NCBI GenBank assembly: GCA_037179385.1
Contig: CM074187.1
Coordinates: 48,890,879-48,954,878 of the forward strand
Direction: 5' to 3'
Origin: Holothuria scabra
Taxonomy: Eukaryota > Echinodermata > Holothuroidea > Aspidochirotida > Holothuriidae
DNA: 64,000 nt
The notes beneath the pieces were generated by a model. That model was not told where the DNA came from. It worked only from the letters and a program-made list of their open reading frames with translations, and did no database searches. A program made the translations under genes and the position numbers. Of this stretch, positions 48,768 to 61,312 are shown piece by piece (positions within the stretch are counted from its first letter, which is position 1; the number at the start of each line of letters is the position of its first letter).

Positions 48768-49107
48768 TTAAGCATAAAGAAGTAGTCAAAGTAGAATTCG
48801 AATGTCACTGTTTTTTCTTCAACATGTAATATATTAGTCCTGAAGTCATAAGTAACATAAGAGATATTTAAAGGAGAAAAAAGAGTATTCGATTTGTGAT
48901 CTTTAGCTGTATTTTTCAAAAAACGTTTGGAACCACTGTTAATGTTTTACAAAAATCCCCCACAAATCGGACTCACTCACTTTATTTTGGTCCACCTCCA
49001 AACAGACAAGAGTTACAGTTATTATGATGTAAGTGAATGTGGATCAATTCAATGCATGGAATATGTTTTGAGTTTAGGTTGAGTCCTTTTTGGTTTTCAA
49101 GTGACCC

Positions 49108-51189
49108 CAGGGATTGCGTCAGCGCCGGCCGAGGGGGACATGGCCCCCCGTCAGGGAAGGCTGGCCCTCAGCGGTGAGAAGATCAAATTTCGTCGGCGAG
49201 CCTTCATCCATGCTATCTAAGACGTAAGTCTGATAAACTTCACTCTCTACACCCCATCCCCGACATACTTATTGATTTTGCTGCTGCGAGAAGACCACAT
49301 GCCCTCCGAAAACTCCCGAATTTCCCAAATTTTACTACAAGAAAATCCAAATTTTTCTCAGTATCATCTCTGGAATAACGAGCATTCTGAAAAGTAAGTA
49401 AAAAAAAACACCATTTTTACCTAACGGCAAAATATGAAACCTCAACCAACTTGAGCCTTTATTTTGCCTGTATGACATTGGTCAGGTTGATCTTAAATAA
49501 CTGAATAAAGGCTTCTAATTCTCCTCTACAAATAAAGCATTTTTCAAATTTAGCGTAGATGTAGGAGGCGGGGTTGCGGGCTTGGCATTTTTTCAAAAAC
49601 GTTAGAAGAAAAATCTTTTATAGACAGGCGTTCGGAAAGCCACATGCTGCAGACAACTTCATCGATTCAGTTGATCTTGAATTTAGCCAAGAGTTGCAAT
49701 GGAGTAAAACACGTTAGCATGTTTTCAATTCCGTTGTATCATTTTCCTCGAAAAGGTCCAAATCATTCCATGCAGTGGTAGTGGTACATTTTATCTGACA
49801 ATTTTCTGATCATTTAGCAGTAACTGATTTTTTTAAAAATTTTTGTGCAAACAAAAGTTCGAAATAATGCTGCGTTCCTAGTTACCAGTCTGGGAAAAGC
49901 CATTTCCGGCTATCTGAAGGGTCAAATTTTTAAAATTTTCTGCACGCTCCGCGCCAACCAAAAGTGGCGTTCCGCTTAGTAATGTTTCAATAGAACAGTT
50001 AACTGAACAGAACATAGTAGGCTTGCACATACAAGGAATTATTTCTGATCGCTTTGCTAATTTATTTCGAGTGAAAACACTTTATTGCAAACGAAAGCTA
50101 AGAATAGGGACTGCTTGGATCATACTTACAAGCATTGGAAATGCCATTTCCGGCTATCTGAGGGGTAGCGATTTTTCAAAATTTGCTGCACACTCCGCGC
50201 AAACCAAAGGTGCCGCTCTACTCAGGTACTCTTTCGGACAGGACTAAATTATTCGTGCAAACACTCTATTGACCCCCACAGACTGACATGCGTCCCGGTA
50301 CGCCTATGTTTTTTTTGCCGTAAATCTCCTGTAATATTAGATTTTCAAATATATATTAAAAGGAAGCCAAACATTTCTAACAATTTATCAGTAACGTATA
50401 CGAGGCGAGGATGAGAGGATATTTACCTGCATGATGATAATTAGTAACCCCACTAAACTACAAGTTACCGGGCGCCCTACTTGAGCTTGCTGATAAGAGG
50501 GTCAGATTCTCCAATAAAACAAACATCTAGAATAAAATTGCAATCATTTCTCCACTACAAGCTTCAGGTTTTCAAATATTTGTTCAAAAATGGTTAAAGT
50601 GTTTTTGGCGAATTTCCCAATTTCGGTGGATACTCCTTACAATGAAAAACCCGAGGCAGCGTCAATCAACCCTTCATTTTACTAAATTCTGCTCTTGGAA
50701 GGCAGACCACTTAATAAAACCCAAACTTTTCATTTACCTAACCATAAAGCCACATTTTTTATTAATATTTTCTTCAATGTAAGCTCTTAATAATCAAATT
50801 TTTCTAGGTAAGAAGGCAAATTGAAGTTCCAGTTTCGTTATAGAGCATAGTATGAGGCATACAATAAAATGCGTAACCCGACACAAATTTCAGTGATCCA
50901 TACAACTTTGTAGAGTTTGATTATATGAAGCGCAGAGTCTTCAAAACAGCTCGATTATTTAAATGGTCTTTACAAAAAGCTAAATTTCTTCCAAAAATTT
51001 CAAATTCTCCTTAAAACAAGCACATTTTTAAATTTTTGTTAAAAAAGAAATCCCCCAATTTCGGCGCTCTTAAATTCTGCCAGACATGTCCCATCAGAAG
51101 CTCATCACCTTTGTCGAGTCTACGAAATGCTGGCCCCCTGTCGGGGAGCTTGCCTGCCCCCCGTCGGTCAAATCCCGGCGCCACCTCTG
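49108..51189. mobile_element. 2.1-kb hAT-like element
   Basis: Perfect 8-bp duplication agtgaccc (49100-49107 and 51190-51197). Ends CAGGGATTGCGTCAGCGCCGG and, inverted, CAGAGGTGGCGCCGG (shared gcgccgg, with a small gap), followed by C/G runs. Two tandem copies of the shared hairpin-bearing module lie at about 49850-49980 and 50085-50221. No transposase. Confidence 0.8.
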
Positions 51190-51748
51190 AGTGACCCCTT
51201 CACAAAAAATCTTTTAACAAAGTGAATACTGTCGCCTTTTCGCAATGGTGTAATAACAGAAAACGGGGAAGGGGCAAGTAACCTACGTAATTCACTCATC
51301 CACCTTATTTGGTTAAAGGCAACCCCATCCTTGCAATAAAAAACGGGAGATTTATTTTAACTTAGCTCGTACTTCAAAAAGTAACAATGTTTTATTAAAG
51401 CAATGGCCTTCGGAACCACGTGAAACTAGACTACAAGCCCCCAAATTCCAGTTTAAATGTATTTTGTTTTGCAATGTTCAAAAATATCCTTGAAAAAGAC
51501 AAAACGTCTGAAACTAAATAGCATTGCACCTAGTGTAAGAAACTATCCGACCGCCTTGTCAGAGAAGTACAGGTATAGGCGAATCCGGAGGGCAAGTCAT
51601 GGTCTGATTTTAGTCGGTCATGACTGGGGCCTATCTTCTTTAATCTTTCGATTTCCTTGCTTTAAATGGTTGTTCACTGGAACGCTTCTTCATTTTCTCA
51701 ATTTCACTGAATATGAGGGTTTGAAATTCATATGGACAAAAAATTTGT

Positions 51749-51815
51749 GAAGAATCTGATCGACAAATAACTTTCAAGGCACACTCGCATGGTTTTTTCT
51801 CCTAGAGCTGTTGAT
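51749..51815 (-). pseudogene. Pseudogene 3: relic of 5' UTR exon and promoter
   Basis: Homology to 12240-12310 starts abruptly at 51749, so the donor half of the exon is missing. The TATA-like box is changed (GAAAAAAC instead of GATAAAAC). The GGGCGTGTCCAA-type upstream word is still there (about 51848-51860). Confidence 0.6.
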
Positions 51816-53730
51816 AGTTTTTTTTTCAAATGGGCAATGCTCGTATTGGACACGCCCTCGGTTCCATAATGCGCATGTTATTTAGTTAATCAGATGGAAC
51901 TTAACACGGTCTTTTCAGGCCTGTATAGTGTCAGTTGGATAAAAAAGTTCAAATGAGGTTCAAGTTCGCTTTCAAATAGACCTTCTATATTAATACAGAT
52001 CAGGCCTTACCTCGTTAGTAGCTTCTTACTGCAAGTGCCCCGTGAGCATGTTTTCCAAACCCCTCGTCTTTATGGGACTTATAAAAAGTTTAAAGTGCAC
52101 TGTGACCACGACTAGCTACTATTGAATCACTTTTGTGTGGTTTTACGTCTCAGGTTTGAAAAAATGCCGATGCACGTATGTAATATAATATCAAAGTTTA
52201 TCAATTGTATGGACTTTCTTGTCTAGTAAATTTTCATAAACGATTTCACGCGATCACGTGACTATTGGTAGATGATTTACTGACAACCATTCTAGGGTAT
52301 TTCTTTCAAAATGTTCCAAATCCAGTGTGTATCATTTAACTCCCAGCACAACTGCCTCAGTCATGTCAATGACGGATGGAATTTCAATTGACAAACGCGC
52401 CCACAGTTTATTAGAATTTTTGAAGTAAGAATTCGCTTAATTGATTTTCCAAACCAAAATTAGTGAAATTTTATATGAAATGAAATGAAGCACTACACCA
52501 GGACCGTAACCTGATAGGGGAGGGGGTCTGTCAGGGGGTAACTGAGATTTCCAAATCGTAAATGCACCCCTTGTAAAGGGATGGTGGCGTTTTAAGTAGA
52601 TAGTGTTTGTATTTTCCCTCCTACCCCCTTTTGGTTTTTACCCATGGTGCGGTCCTGGATATAAGTTCCTGTATATGTTGTTCTATGGTGAAAACAGAAT
52701 TAATCAAACAGTACAATTTACTACTGGAGATCTGCTAGCGACTAATCATGAGTGAAGTATAAAGCCGAGAGGAAAAGTGAAATTTGCTTAGATCTAAGCG
52801 GAAACTAGTCAAATATTTGAACCAGTTTCGGATGAGTGCCTAATGGATTACTTTTCTGTTCATTTCGAAACGAAAGCGTTTTGATTGCCGTAGTACGCCA
52901 TTATCAAAATGGTCCTGTATAGTGATGGTTGGTTAAATTAATAAAGGACCAGTCTCATTGGCCATGAGCCAAAGTGGTGGCTGATGAATTAGTTTATAGT
53001 GGGTCCGTATGTCGTGAAACGAAAGCGTGTGATTATTGATTAAGTTATCGATGAACCGCTCTCAGGGGGATTTGTGTCGAAGGCTAGTGGCTGTTTATTA
53101 AGTTAGCTAATCGACCGACGACGAATGATGGTTTACAAAGTTGCTTTGGATCACTTGCAGTGGGCCATGTGCCACAGCTCGAAGATAAGTGATGGTTGAT
53201 GGATGCATTAGTGGACTTCTCCCATGGAACGAGAGGTAGTTAGTGAAGTTTGTAGTGGACCCCTCCTATGGATCATGTGGAGGAGACGAGTGATGTGATG
53301 GAGTGATAAATTTATCATTGGACAACTCCCACAAAGCATGTGCATAAAGCAATGGTTGATAAATTTGAAAGTGGACCTCGCTACGACCCATTTTGTAACA
53401 ACTTGCGGAAGTTGTTGGTCCAAAATGTAAAAATTTTCTGCCCAGAATGTAACAACAATGGGGGTTGGTATTTTTAGAGTGCCATAATTAACCAGGTTGG
53501 ACTGAGAATTCAACTTCTAATGATACTCACGATTCCTGAAATAAATATTTTGGGGTGTCTTCTATGTAGTCATGAAAATCAAAATGGCCGCCATGACATC
53601 CGACTTTTTCCGTTGAACTCATGCACTGGACTCTAGAATTCAACTCCCATCGAGGGCCCTTTTTGTCTGGCCAAGTTACGATAAGTGAAGTTATTTTGTC
53701 GGCAATTTTGGATTTTATGACGTCACACGA
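51749..53730. repeat. Duplication unit 2, block c (pairs with 12240-13890)
   Basis: Collinear with 12240-13890, including SINE-C copy 5 (51892-52075). A stretch at about 52670-53390 has no good partner in unit 1. Confidence 0.8.
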
Positions 53731-53981
53731 ATCAAACAAGACTAAGTGAGCGGAAAACAGACCTAGATGTTTAAGACCACCATGAGTTAAAAAAAGCAGG
53801 TTTTCAACTTGAGTCTAAACTCACCTCATGACGTCATAGATATTTCATGTGTCGAATTAAAGTTGTTGGGCACAGAGTTGTTCCATTTCGGATCAACTTT
53901 CAAGTTGTTGCATTCCGGGCAGAAAGTTATTATATTTTTCACCAAGTTGTTACATTTGTTCAGTTGTTATAGAACGGGTCG
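53394..53981. mobile_element. Inverted-repeat element flanked by TA
   Basis: Starts CGACCCATTTTGTAACAACTT and ends with the diverged inverse (gttgttatagaacgggtcg), with TA on each side. Inside, the words gttgttacat and cagaaagttattac recur. The same element is in unit 1 between about 13545 and 15350, there interrupted by the hAT-like element 13892-15101. TA duplication fits Tc1/mariner-type or similar, tentatively. Confidence 0.6.
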
Positions 53982-54565
53982 TAACAGACCTCTCCACTGC
54001 AGTGAGTCATGTGTCTAAGGCAAGTGGTATTTGTATAAGTTAAAAGTGGACCTCTTAAAGAGGGCAGAAGACGAGTAATGTTTGTTTAAGTTAACGGTGG
54101 AACGCCTACAATGAGTCATTTGCGTAAGGCTAGTGGTGGTTGATATATTCTAAAGTGGATCACTTTCACGTGCCATTGGCATAAGAGGATGTTTTAGTTG
54201 GTAATGTTTATATGGAATTATTCTCAAAGGTAGTGTGCCGAAGGCGCAATTATGTAGCATTGACATCTGGGTCTGAGATATTGGCGACTAATGTTTCGGA
54301 CACAGCTAGGAAAGGCATAAAAGGAAATAAAACCATGACCTGCCCCTCCATGACTACAACAGTGCCGTTGCTACTCTGCATCTTTTGAAATTGACGTCAA
54401 TCATACAGGAAGTACTAATAAGGTAGTTCGGTAATTCATTTTGGTGGCTATGCACATGCGCACGTCCTCCAAATTGTCGAGATGAACAAACCAATCCCAC
54501 ATTTACAACACGTAGGCCTATTCGAAAATTTGAGTTTCGACCAAAATTTGGTGAAATCATTCTTT

Positions 54566-56564
54566 CAGTGGCGTAGCTAGGATTTTTTCCAGGGGGGGGG
54601 CAAAGGTATGAAATTTCCCCAAAACTTTTCCCGGTCAACGTGTATGTATTTCATATAAAATATGCAAACTTACAAGTATAACAACATTACCATGTCATTT
54701 TGTAATATTACCTGCATTTTAATCTTAAAGTATAACATAGAGCAATCGGAAATAACAAAGTATATTATTTTGGTAAACAATGTCTGGTTTATTTGTATGT
54801 ACTAACGCAGTGGCGTACGCAGGATTTCTCTGAAGGGGGAGGGGCATGCATTATGGTCTAAGGGGAGGGGTGTCCGGAAATTTTTTGACGTTTTCAAGGA
54901 GCCTACATGCAAAATGGTGCAAGATATTCGACTTTGACAGGAACAGTGTTAAAAGTTGAATCGTGGTGGTTCATGAGGATAAAAGTGAAACTTTTGTGTC
55001 TTGACATGCATTTATTTATGCCATTTATGCTACCTTACGAAGAAAAACTTGTCATTAAATTTGCACACTATTAGGAGTCAAAATAAAAGAGCATTGATCG
55101 GTATTTGTGGTTTTTCTTGGCCACAAAATGTTATTTTGTCATAAAGATTATCTAAGCGGAGCGCCACCATTGGTTGGCGCGGAGCGTAGAGAAAATTTGG
55201 AAAAATCAGACCCCTTAGATGGCCGGAAATAGCATTTTCCAGGCTAATACGAAGAATCTAGCAAGTCGCTTTCTTCTTTTGTCGTTTGCAATAAAATGCT
55301 CACTTCAAAATATGTTCGCAAACTGCAAAGTGATCAGAGAGTTAAGAGCTAATTTTACCCCAAATATGTAATTTTGCCCAAAAGACCGAGCGAAGCGCCA
55401 CCATTGGTTGGCGCGGAGCGTAAAAAAAATTCGAAAAATCAGACCCCTCAGATGGTCAAAATAGCGTATTTATGCTTGTAAAGAGAATCTTAACATGTAG
55501 TCTTTTTTATCGATGCCACCAGTGGGAAACAGAGTCTACCTTTTTAAGTAAAAATTGGAATTTGACAGAATCTGCCTAGGTCTATTTGTAGGAATTATAA
55601 AAAAATTGGCATCACTGAAAGACCTTGCAGGGACAATCCTTCCCCCTTTGAAAATTTTTGAAAAATTGGGTGTCCTTGTAAGCAATCTGGTGCCACATAT
55701 GCTATCTTTTGAAGTAAAATCTGTGTTAATAAAGTTACACTACGTATTTTTAAGAACAAAGGAAAATGGCATCTGTGAGCTGGGGCATGGCCCAATGGTT
55801 TCCCCTTCGCACGCCATTAAGGAGGCCTAATAGTGGCTCGATCACACAGGATATCCTGTGAGAAAAGCAGTCTGTTAAGTGTAGAAGGCTACAAGGTACT
55901 CATTGCCCATTTATTGTTACACTCAAAGTGAGCAGAAAGCTATTTTCCCGAACTAGCTTGTAAGATTCCAAGGATTAGGCGAAGTAACAAAATCTAAGTG
56001 TGCCAACGGATCCCGTTAATTCTAATTTCTAGATTAACTTTAAGTTTATCGTTGGCCATGGATGTTTCAGCCCCATCCATCGTTATGTACACAGAGTAAA
56101 ATCGTACAGCTACTGCTAGCTTGTAGAAGAACATAACAACCTCGGGGGTCTACGGTAGTGACTTGTCAGTTTTCACATCCTTTTACTGAATTTCCAAAGT
56201 ATCACCTGAATAACAGCTTCCTGTGCACTGAAATGCACTGATCATAACCCCCGTGCGTATACAAGCACAAAAGAACACTCAATCTGCTACGCGACGAGGA
56301 TATTTTTGTGGAACGCGAATTGGGCCGGTTCATGCAACACTGACGAAATCTGAGTTAATTTGTTGCATGAAAATACGAATTATGTATTAGAAATGTCTCA
56401 CGATTTCTTATTCTAACAAAAATTTTTAAGAAATTTCTTGTGAAATTTATGTAATAATAAGGAGATTCATCAAATTTCCCCATTTTCATCAAATTTCCCC
56501 CAAAATTTTTCCAGGGGGGGCAACTTGCCCCCCTGCCCCCCCCCCCCCAGTAGCTACGCCACTG
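54566..56564. mobile_element. 2.0-kb hAT-like element with empty site in unit 1
   Basis: Perfect 8-bp duplication cattcttt (54558-54565 and 56565-56572). Ends CAGTGGCGTAGCTA on both sides in inverse orientation, with G/C runs inside. The paralogous site in unit 1 (about 16151) reads accattctttcctaatcc with no insert. It contains another element end (cagtggcgtacgcagg at 54808) and two inverted copies of the hairpin module (55156-55186 and 55386-55419). No transposase motifs. Confidence 0.9.
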
Positions 56565-57199
56565 CATTCTTTCCTAATCCATCTATAACGTAAAGAGGGA
56601 TCTCAAGTGTGGTTTTGTGCAGTGGAGGGCGTCTTCATTGCCTTTTTGGTGTAAAAATTTGCATTTTTATCTGCCGTAAAGAAACACTGAAACCCCTATT
56701 TTCGTTCATCTTGGCAAGACACTCAGAGTTGTTTGCACGTATTGACGAAAACAAGGGAACGCTATACGCTACATGCAGTGAGCTCGATTTGTAAATCCCG
56801 CGCTATGTCCCACAATTTCATGCGCCAACGAATTACCGAATTCGTTTACTGAGAACTTGTGTCCCTAGCAACACGATTGCAATTGATAGAACACGGTTGC
56901 AAATCTTAATTGGGGGCTGATAGATTTACATTAAAAAATTGTCACAGGTTTTTCCCTAAATGTATGTCTTTTGCACAAAAATAGGAAATATTCTTCTAGG
57001 GCAGAATGTGAAGGAGACGGTGTCTGGGTTGCACGCCCTGTCATGCACAGTTATACTTGATTTGAATAAAACTTAAACAACCGAACATATACCCAAGCCA
57101 ATTCAAATTATTATTCTATTTATAATTCCCAATCATAGCTTCCTACAACCTATCTATCAAAACATGCAATCTTAATTAAATAACATGCGTCTTGTTCCT

Positions 57200-57250
57200 A
57201 GAGCGGGCTGTCATCTTGAAGTCCAAATATCCATCGTCAAAGATTTGAAG
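57200..57250 (-). other. Gene 4: putative 3' exon
   Basis: Matches 16813-16863 with the acceptor (caatatttcag) kept. Over the first 48 nt there are 4 differences and no indels. The following AATAAA of unit 1 reads aattaa here, so the 3' end may be elsewhere. The link to gene 4 is inferred from order and strand. Confidence 0.35.
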
Positions 57251-58410
57251 CTGAAATATTGAAGGATGAAAAAATAAAAATTGTTGAAAAATTATATAAG
57301 GTATCCATTTGAGGACAGCGGTTTGAATCGGTTCTTACAGATGAATATTAGGCGCCTAGTCAAGTGGAGGGCGTGGAACCATATGACCCAATTTTAAAAA
57401 AAAACATACTGATGACAGTGCATTGCAAAGGAAAAGGTCATCACTGTAAATTTTTACATTCGAAGGAAAACATTTTGCATCATGTTGCATCTGAAGACCT
57501 ACAAGAACGTTTTTTTTCTCCCACGGTCAAGAGAAGTTTCTTCACTCCTAATACCCCTTGTAGTCTTTTAGAAGTCACACTGGAAAACCTCCTCTGGTGA
57601 TAAATCTGCAGATCAGCGCACATGGTGACGACATGGCGGGAAACTCATCTTGATGACAAGCAAACACGATGTCACCTTGTGCCCTGACTTACGAATAAAA
57701 TTGTTCATACTACTTCATGTTGAAAACACCCCCTCCCTTATGCACCCCAACCCACACAGTGACACACACCAAGAATATAAAAAGTAGGTAAAAAACTAGT
57801 CAGATCTTGATCCGAACGTGAGAAAAGTGTGGGGCGCTCTGGAGGACCCCTTAGGCATTGAGACCTTCTGGCATCCGTGGTAGCCAGAGGACCGAACTGT
57901 AATGCGCCTTTGAGCTTCCTGGACAAATTAACTTGCCTCACCTCAAGGTTCTCATGGATATTGTGTTAGACCGTGAGAAAATTTACGAAGATGTAAAAAA
58001 AATTAATGGGGAGGAAAAATGACCCAAACAAAAAGGACCACAGCGTTTTAGGCAACCTACATGGCTGCCTCGACCGCAGGAACAGTAATGTAAATGTAGC
58101 ATAATTTTCATGAGATGCAGTGCAAACCCATAACGAATGCACGCTAAGCGAACTAAAAATTTGCATTCCTATATTTTCGTGATAAATCTTGCATTCGCAC
58201 TCTACATGAAACCGGTCAATTTGTCAATCAGAGGGCGTGCTTTCACTCTAAAAAAAATCTGGTCTTATTTGCATAGAATCTAATCAATTGGGGCGCTTAC
58301 CGGAATCTTGTCAAATCTATGACTAGATTTGACTCATAAATGAAACGAATGGTTCCATTTTATGAACCATTTCTAATCACTTTTGAAACGAATCTTTTCA
58401 AATATTTGGC

Positions 58411-58587
58411 AAGTATAAAAGACCCCAATGTGTAATCAAAACACTCTCAGTACAGTACATGATGTATAGGAAGAGCTTCTGCACTCTGCATTTCTTGCAC
58501 TTGCTGTCAATCAAAGAGCTGTGCCAAGTGGGCATTTGTCTGGATTATACTACAAAAATTGTAGTTTGGGGTGAGAGGGTTAGCCCT
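58411..58587. mobile_element. TTAA-type MITE, partial, P6
   Basis: Right part of the family (tgtcaatcaaagagctg, aattgtagtttggggtgag) ending ...gccct|TTAA (58588-58591). The left third is missing. Same insertion as P4. Confidence 0.65.
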
Positions 58588-59059
58588 TTAAAACGGAAAC
58601 GATTTGTCACACAGATGTGGATTTCTGGCCTATGAGAAAGTGACAGTTCTGGCCGCTGCCTGTACCGGATATATTAAACCTAGTCATTTCTTGACTTAAT
58701 TTCAACACCAGTGTGATAAAATTCATATATTCATTTAATATATTTAATATATGGTAGCGGTAGCGCAATTTGTCCTTTTTTTTTTGTTAAAATTTTATTG
58801 CAAACGAAAGCTCAAAGTAACGACTGCTTCAATTCTGTTTTTAATCCCGGAAATGCCACTTCCAACTGTCTTGTCTGTCTTTTCTGTACGTCCCACGCCA
58901 ACCGAGGGAGGTCCTCCGCTAAATGGTCTTTTGGACAACCACCTCTTCTTATGCCCTGCCCCCAAATAGTATTAATTGAACAGTCAATGTATCAAACGTA
59001 TTTGTCTTAAGTTGTTATGTGAAGGCAGGAACAATTATTGACTAATCTGTCCCTAATTA

Positions 59060-59245
59060 TCACATTTATGGAGTGCTTTCACAGTCGTCACAAGCCCCGC
59101 CCCTTTTAACGAGCACAATCTAGTGTAGTACGCATTTAGTGTGGCTAGCTGAGACGCAGCTGACGACCACGTGTAATAAAACACTGTTGATTTTGCCCGG
59201 CAGTGGCTTACAAATTGTGACGTCACCAAAAAAAGGTCTCAGTAA
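59060..59245. repeat. Unit-2-specific segment sharing inverted sequence with the gene 1 promoter region
   Basis: Contains agccccgcccctttt, accacgtgtaataaaacac, ttgcccggcagtgg and aattgtgacgtcacc. All recur in opposite orientation and the same relative order at 12370-12480, just upstream of gene 1. It is absent at the matching site of unit 1 (about 20590), so it is probably a mobile repeat. Confidence 0.55.
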
Positions 59246-59470
59246 CAGCCACCGTGACGGTAGACTGCCAAGCTCTATATCCAAAGGAAACAATTACATT
59301 AGCTGATTGCTAGAAATGGACAATTTTCTTAACAATTTTAATGAACAGGAATAATTTATATTAACCAAGGTTCTGCATTATTTTATATATTCGAGATGGA
59401 ATGATATCGCTGGGAGAACTTTCTGTCACAATTAGAATAACATAACCCGTCTTTACTTACTTTGACATCA

Positions 59471-61312
59471 CTAGCATGGTGACCATTGAATATAACAACT
59501 GCCGTCGCAGGGGCAGATTTCACATCCAACTACCGTCTCACCCTCACGAAGGGGCATCCTTGATGGACATGCCTCTGCATGAACAAAATAAAATGTCGAT
59601 TACGTAAATAATGATGTTCTGTCAAAGAGTTCCAAAAAGGGTGCAGTCGCGGTATAGCACAATAGTGAGCTTAAAATTTTGCGACGCGGCTGACAACTGC
59701 AACGCAATGACGTCACTCCGGCGTTGCCCATGACATTCCACAACTTGGTGTAGTCACGTTATTTCGCGTTGCGCTTCAAGCGGCATAAGCCAACATGACG
59801 TCAGTTCGCTGTAGATGAGGTCCGCGCCGTGAAATCTAAAGCTCCACTAAATCTCAAGAAAAAATGCTTTACTTAGTTAGTATCTCCGTAGGCAATTTGC
59901 TTTAGAGATTCAGTTTTCATCCCCTTAAAGAATATTTTTTTGCTTTTTTTGAAGGTAATGAATTTTGCCTCCAAAGATTCTTTTAACTCCCATATAATTC
60001 CCTCATTAATTTTCTGCCTCTTTCTTCCAAGTAATCTTTTAATACCTACAAATTATGGTCTTACCGTTCTTATATATGGACATACACAAATTTTGCCCGA
60101 ATTTCTAAAACTTTCTCACAAATTCGGAAGTTGTCCCAAATATGAGGGGGGTGCCCGTCAAATTTCCACTTCTCATACAGTAGTCTATGTCTACTGGAAA
60201 GACATTTTTAGGATAACGTAGTGGTCAACTTGTGGTTAACAGATGATCCAAGTGTGTGCTAAAGGAGAACCAGAGTCAAAGTCCCACAACCCCCTTAACA
60301 AAAAAAATTCAAGTGATTTTGAATCATATGCTCCTAACTAAATCCCCTTTCCTCTTTAAGCTATACAACTCGGTTCAAATACACCCTTCCCCTCAAGGTA
60401 TGATACCACTCTGGTCATTTATCTTGGATAACCGACTTAAAACTGCTGTCTTCCAGACTATTTAGATGAGATAAATAGTTCGTCAAAGACTTAATCAGGA
60501 GAGATCGGAAAGCACACTCCCCCAAGACAAAAGAGGTGGGACATAGGGAAAAGGAAAAAAAAGAGAGAAAGGGAAGGACGAAGAGGGAAGAGGGAAGGGC
60601 AGGCGGTAGCGGAACTATTAGTCAGTTCGGTTATTCGTTTTGATGGATATGCACATGCGCATATCGTCCAAATCGTTGGGATAAACCAACCAATCCCGCA
60701 CCAACTACACGTATTCCAAAATTTGAGTTAACATGAAAATTTGTTGAAATCATGCTTTTTTAATCCATCCATAACGTAAGGAGGGATTTCAAGTGTGACT
60801 TTGTTCAATGATTGTGTCTAAAGTGCCCTTTTGGTGTAAAATTGCATTTTAATCTGTCGTATCACGTAACACTGACATCCCTATCTTCATTCGACTTGGC
60901 TATACACTTGCATAGTGTTGTGTGCACGTACTGATGAAAACAAAGCACGCTGTATGCTCAGCTACGTGCTGAGCTCGGTTTGTACAGTTGTATTTGTATA
61001 TCCCACCTTGTGCCCTACAATTCCATGCGACAACGAATTATCGAACTCGCTTGTATTTCTCAAATGTAGCACCGTTTTGCATCTATCCCAACCTTAGAAA
61101 GCCAATATTTTCAAAAATGGAGGAGGACACCCGTCTCCTTAGAACCATCCCCAAGACGGCAGTGAGTCGTTTTTTCATCCGTACCCCAAGATGAAACCTG
61201 GCTACACCCTTGTGATTCGTTGAAAAAGAAAGTACAATTTTTCCTTACCTGAGATGTAGGCAAAGGCGGCGAACAACACCAGCACGAGAATTACAATATG
61301 AACGGTTTTCAT
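59471..61312 (-). CDS. Gene 4: secreted six-cysteine peptide, type B (spliced, 55 aa)
   Basis: Predicted CDS joins 61312-61250 (plus phase-1 base 61249) and 59574-59471. Exon 1 (61249-61320) follows ttttctcaccag, starts ATG 8 nt in, and differs from gene 2 exon 1 by one base (V6I) across the coding part. Exon 2 (59461-59574) follows ttgttcatgcag and has the same six cysteines at 24, 39, 42, 44, 48 and 55, stop TAG, then 10 nt to GTAAGT. Against gene 2 there are four replacements in the mature part (K/R, M/T, I/V, E/D) and several silent changes; every cysteine and GCEIC, IQWSPC are kept. A 5' UTR exon should lie beyond 64000 and a 3' exon is proposed near 57250. Appears intact; secreted by inference, function unknown. 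Confidence 0.8.

Noticed and set aside
54808..55830. Second complete hAT-like element inside 54566-56564
   Set aside because: A left end (cagtggcgtacgcagg) is clear, but no matching right end or tactaacg duplication could be found, so only the outer element is called.
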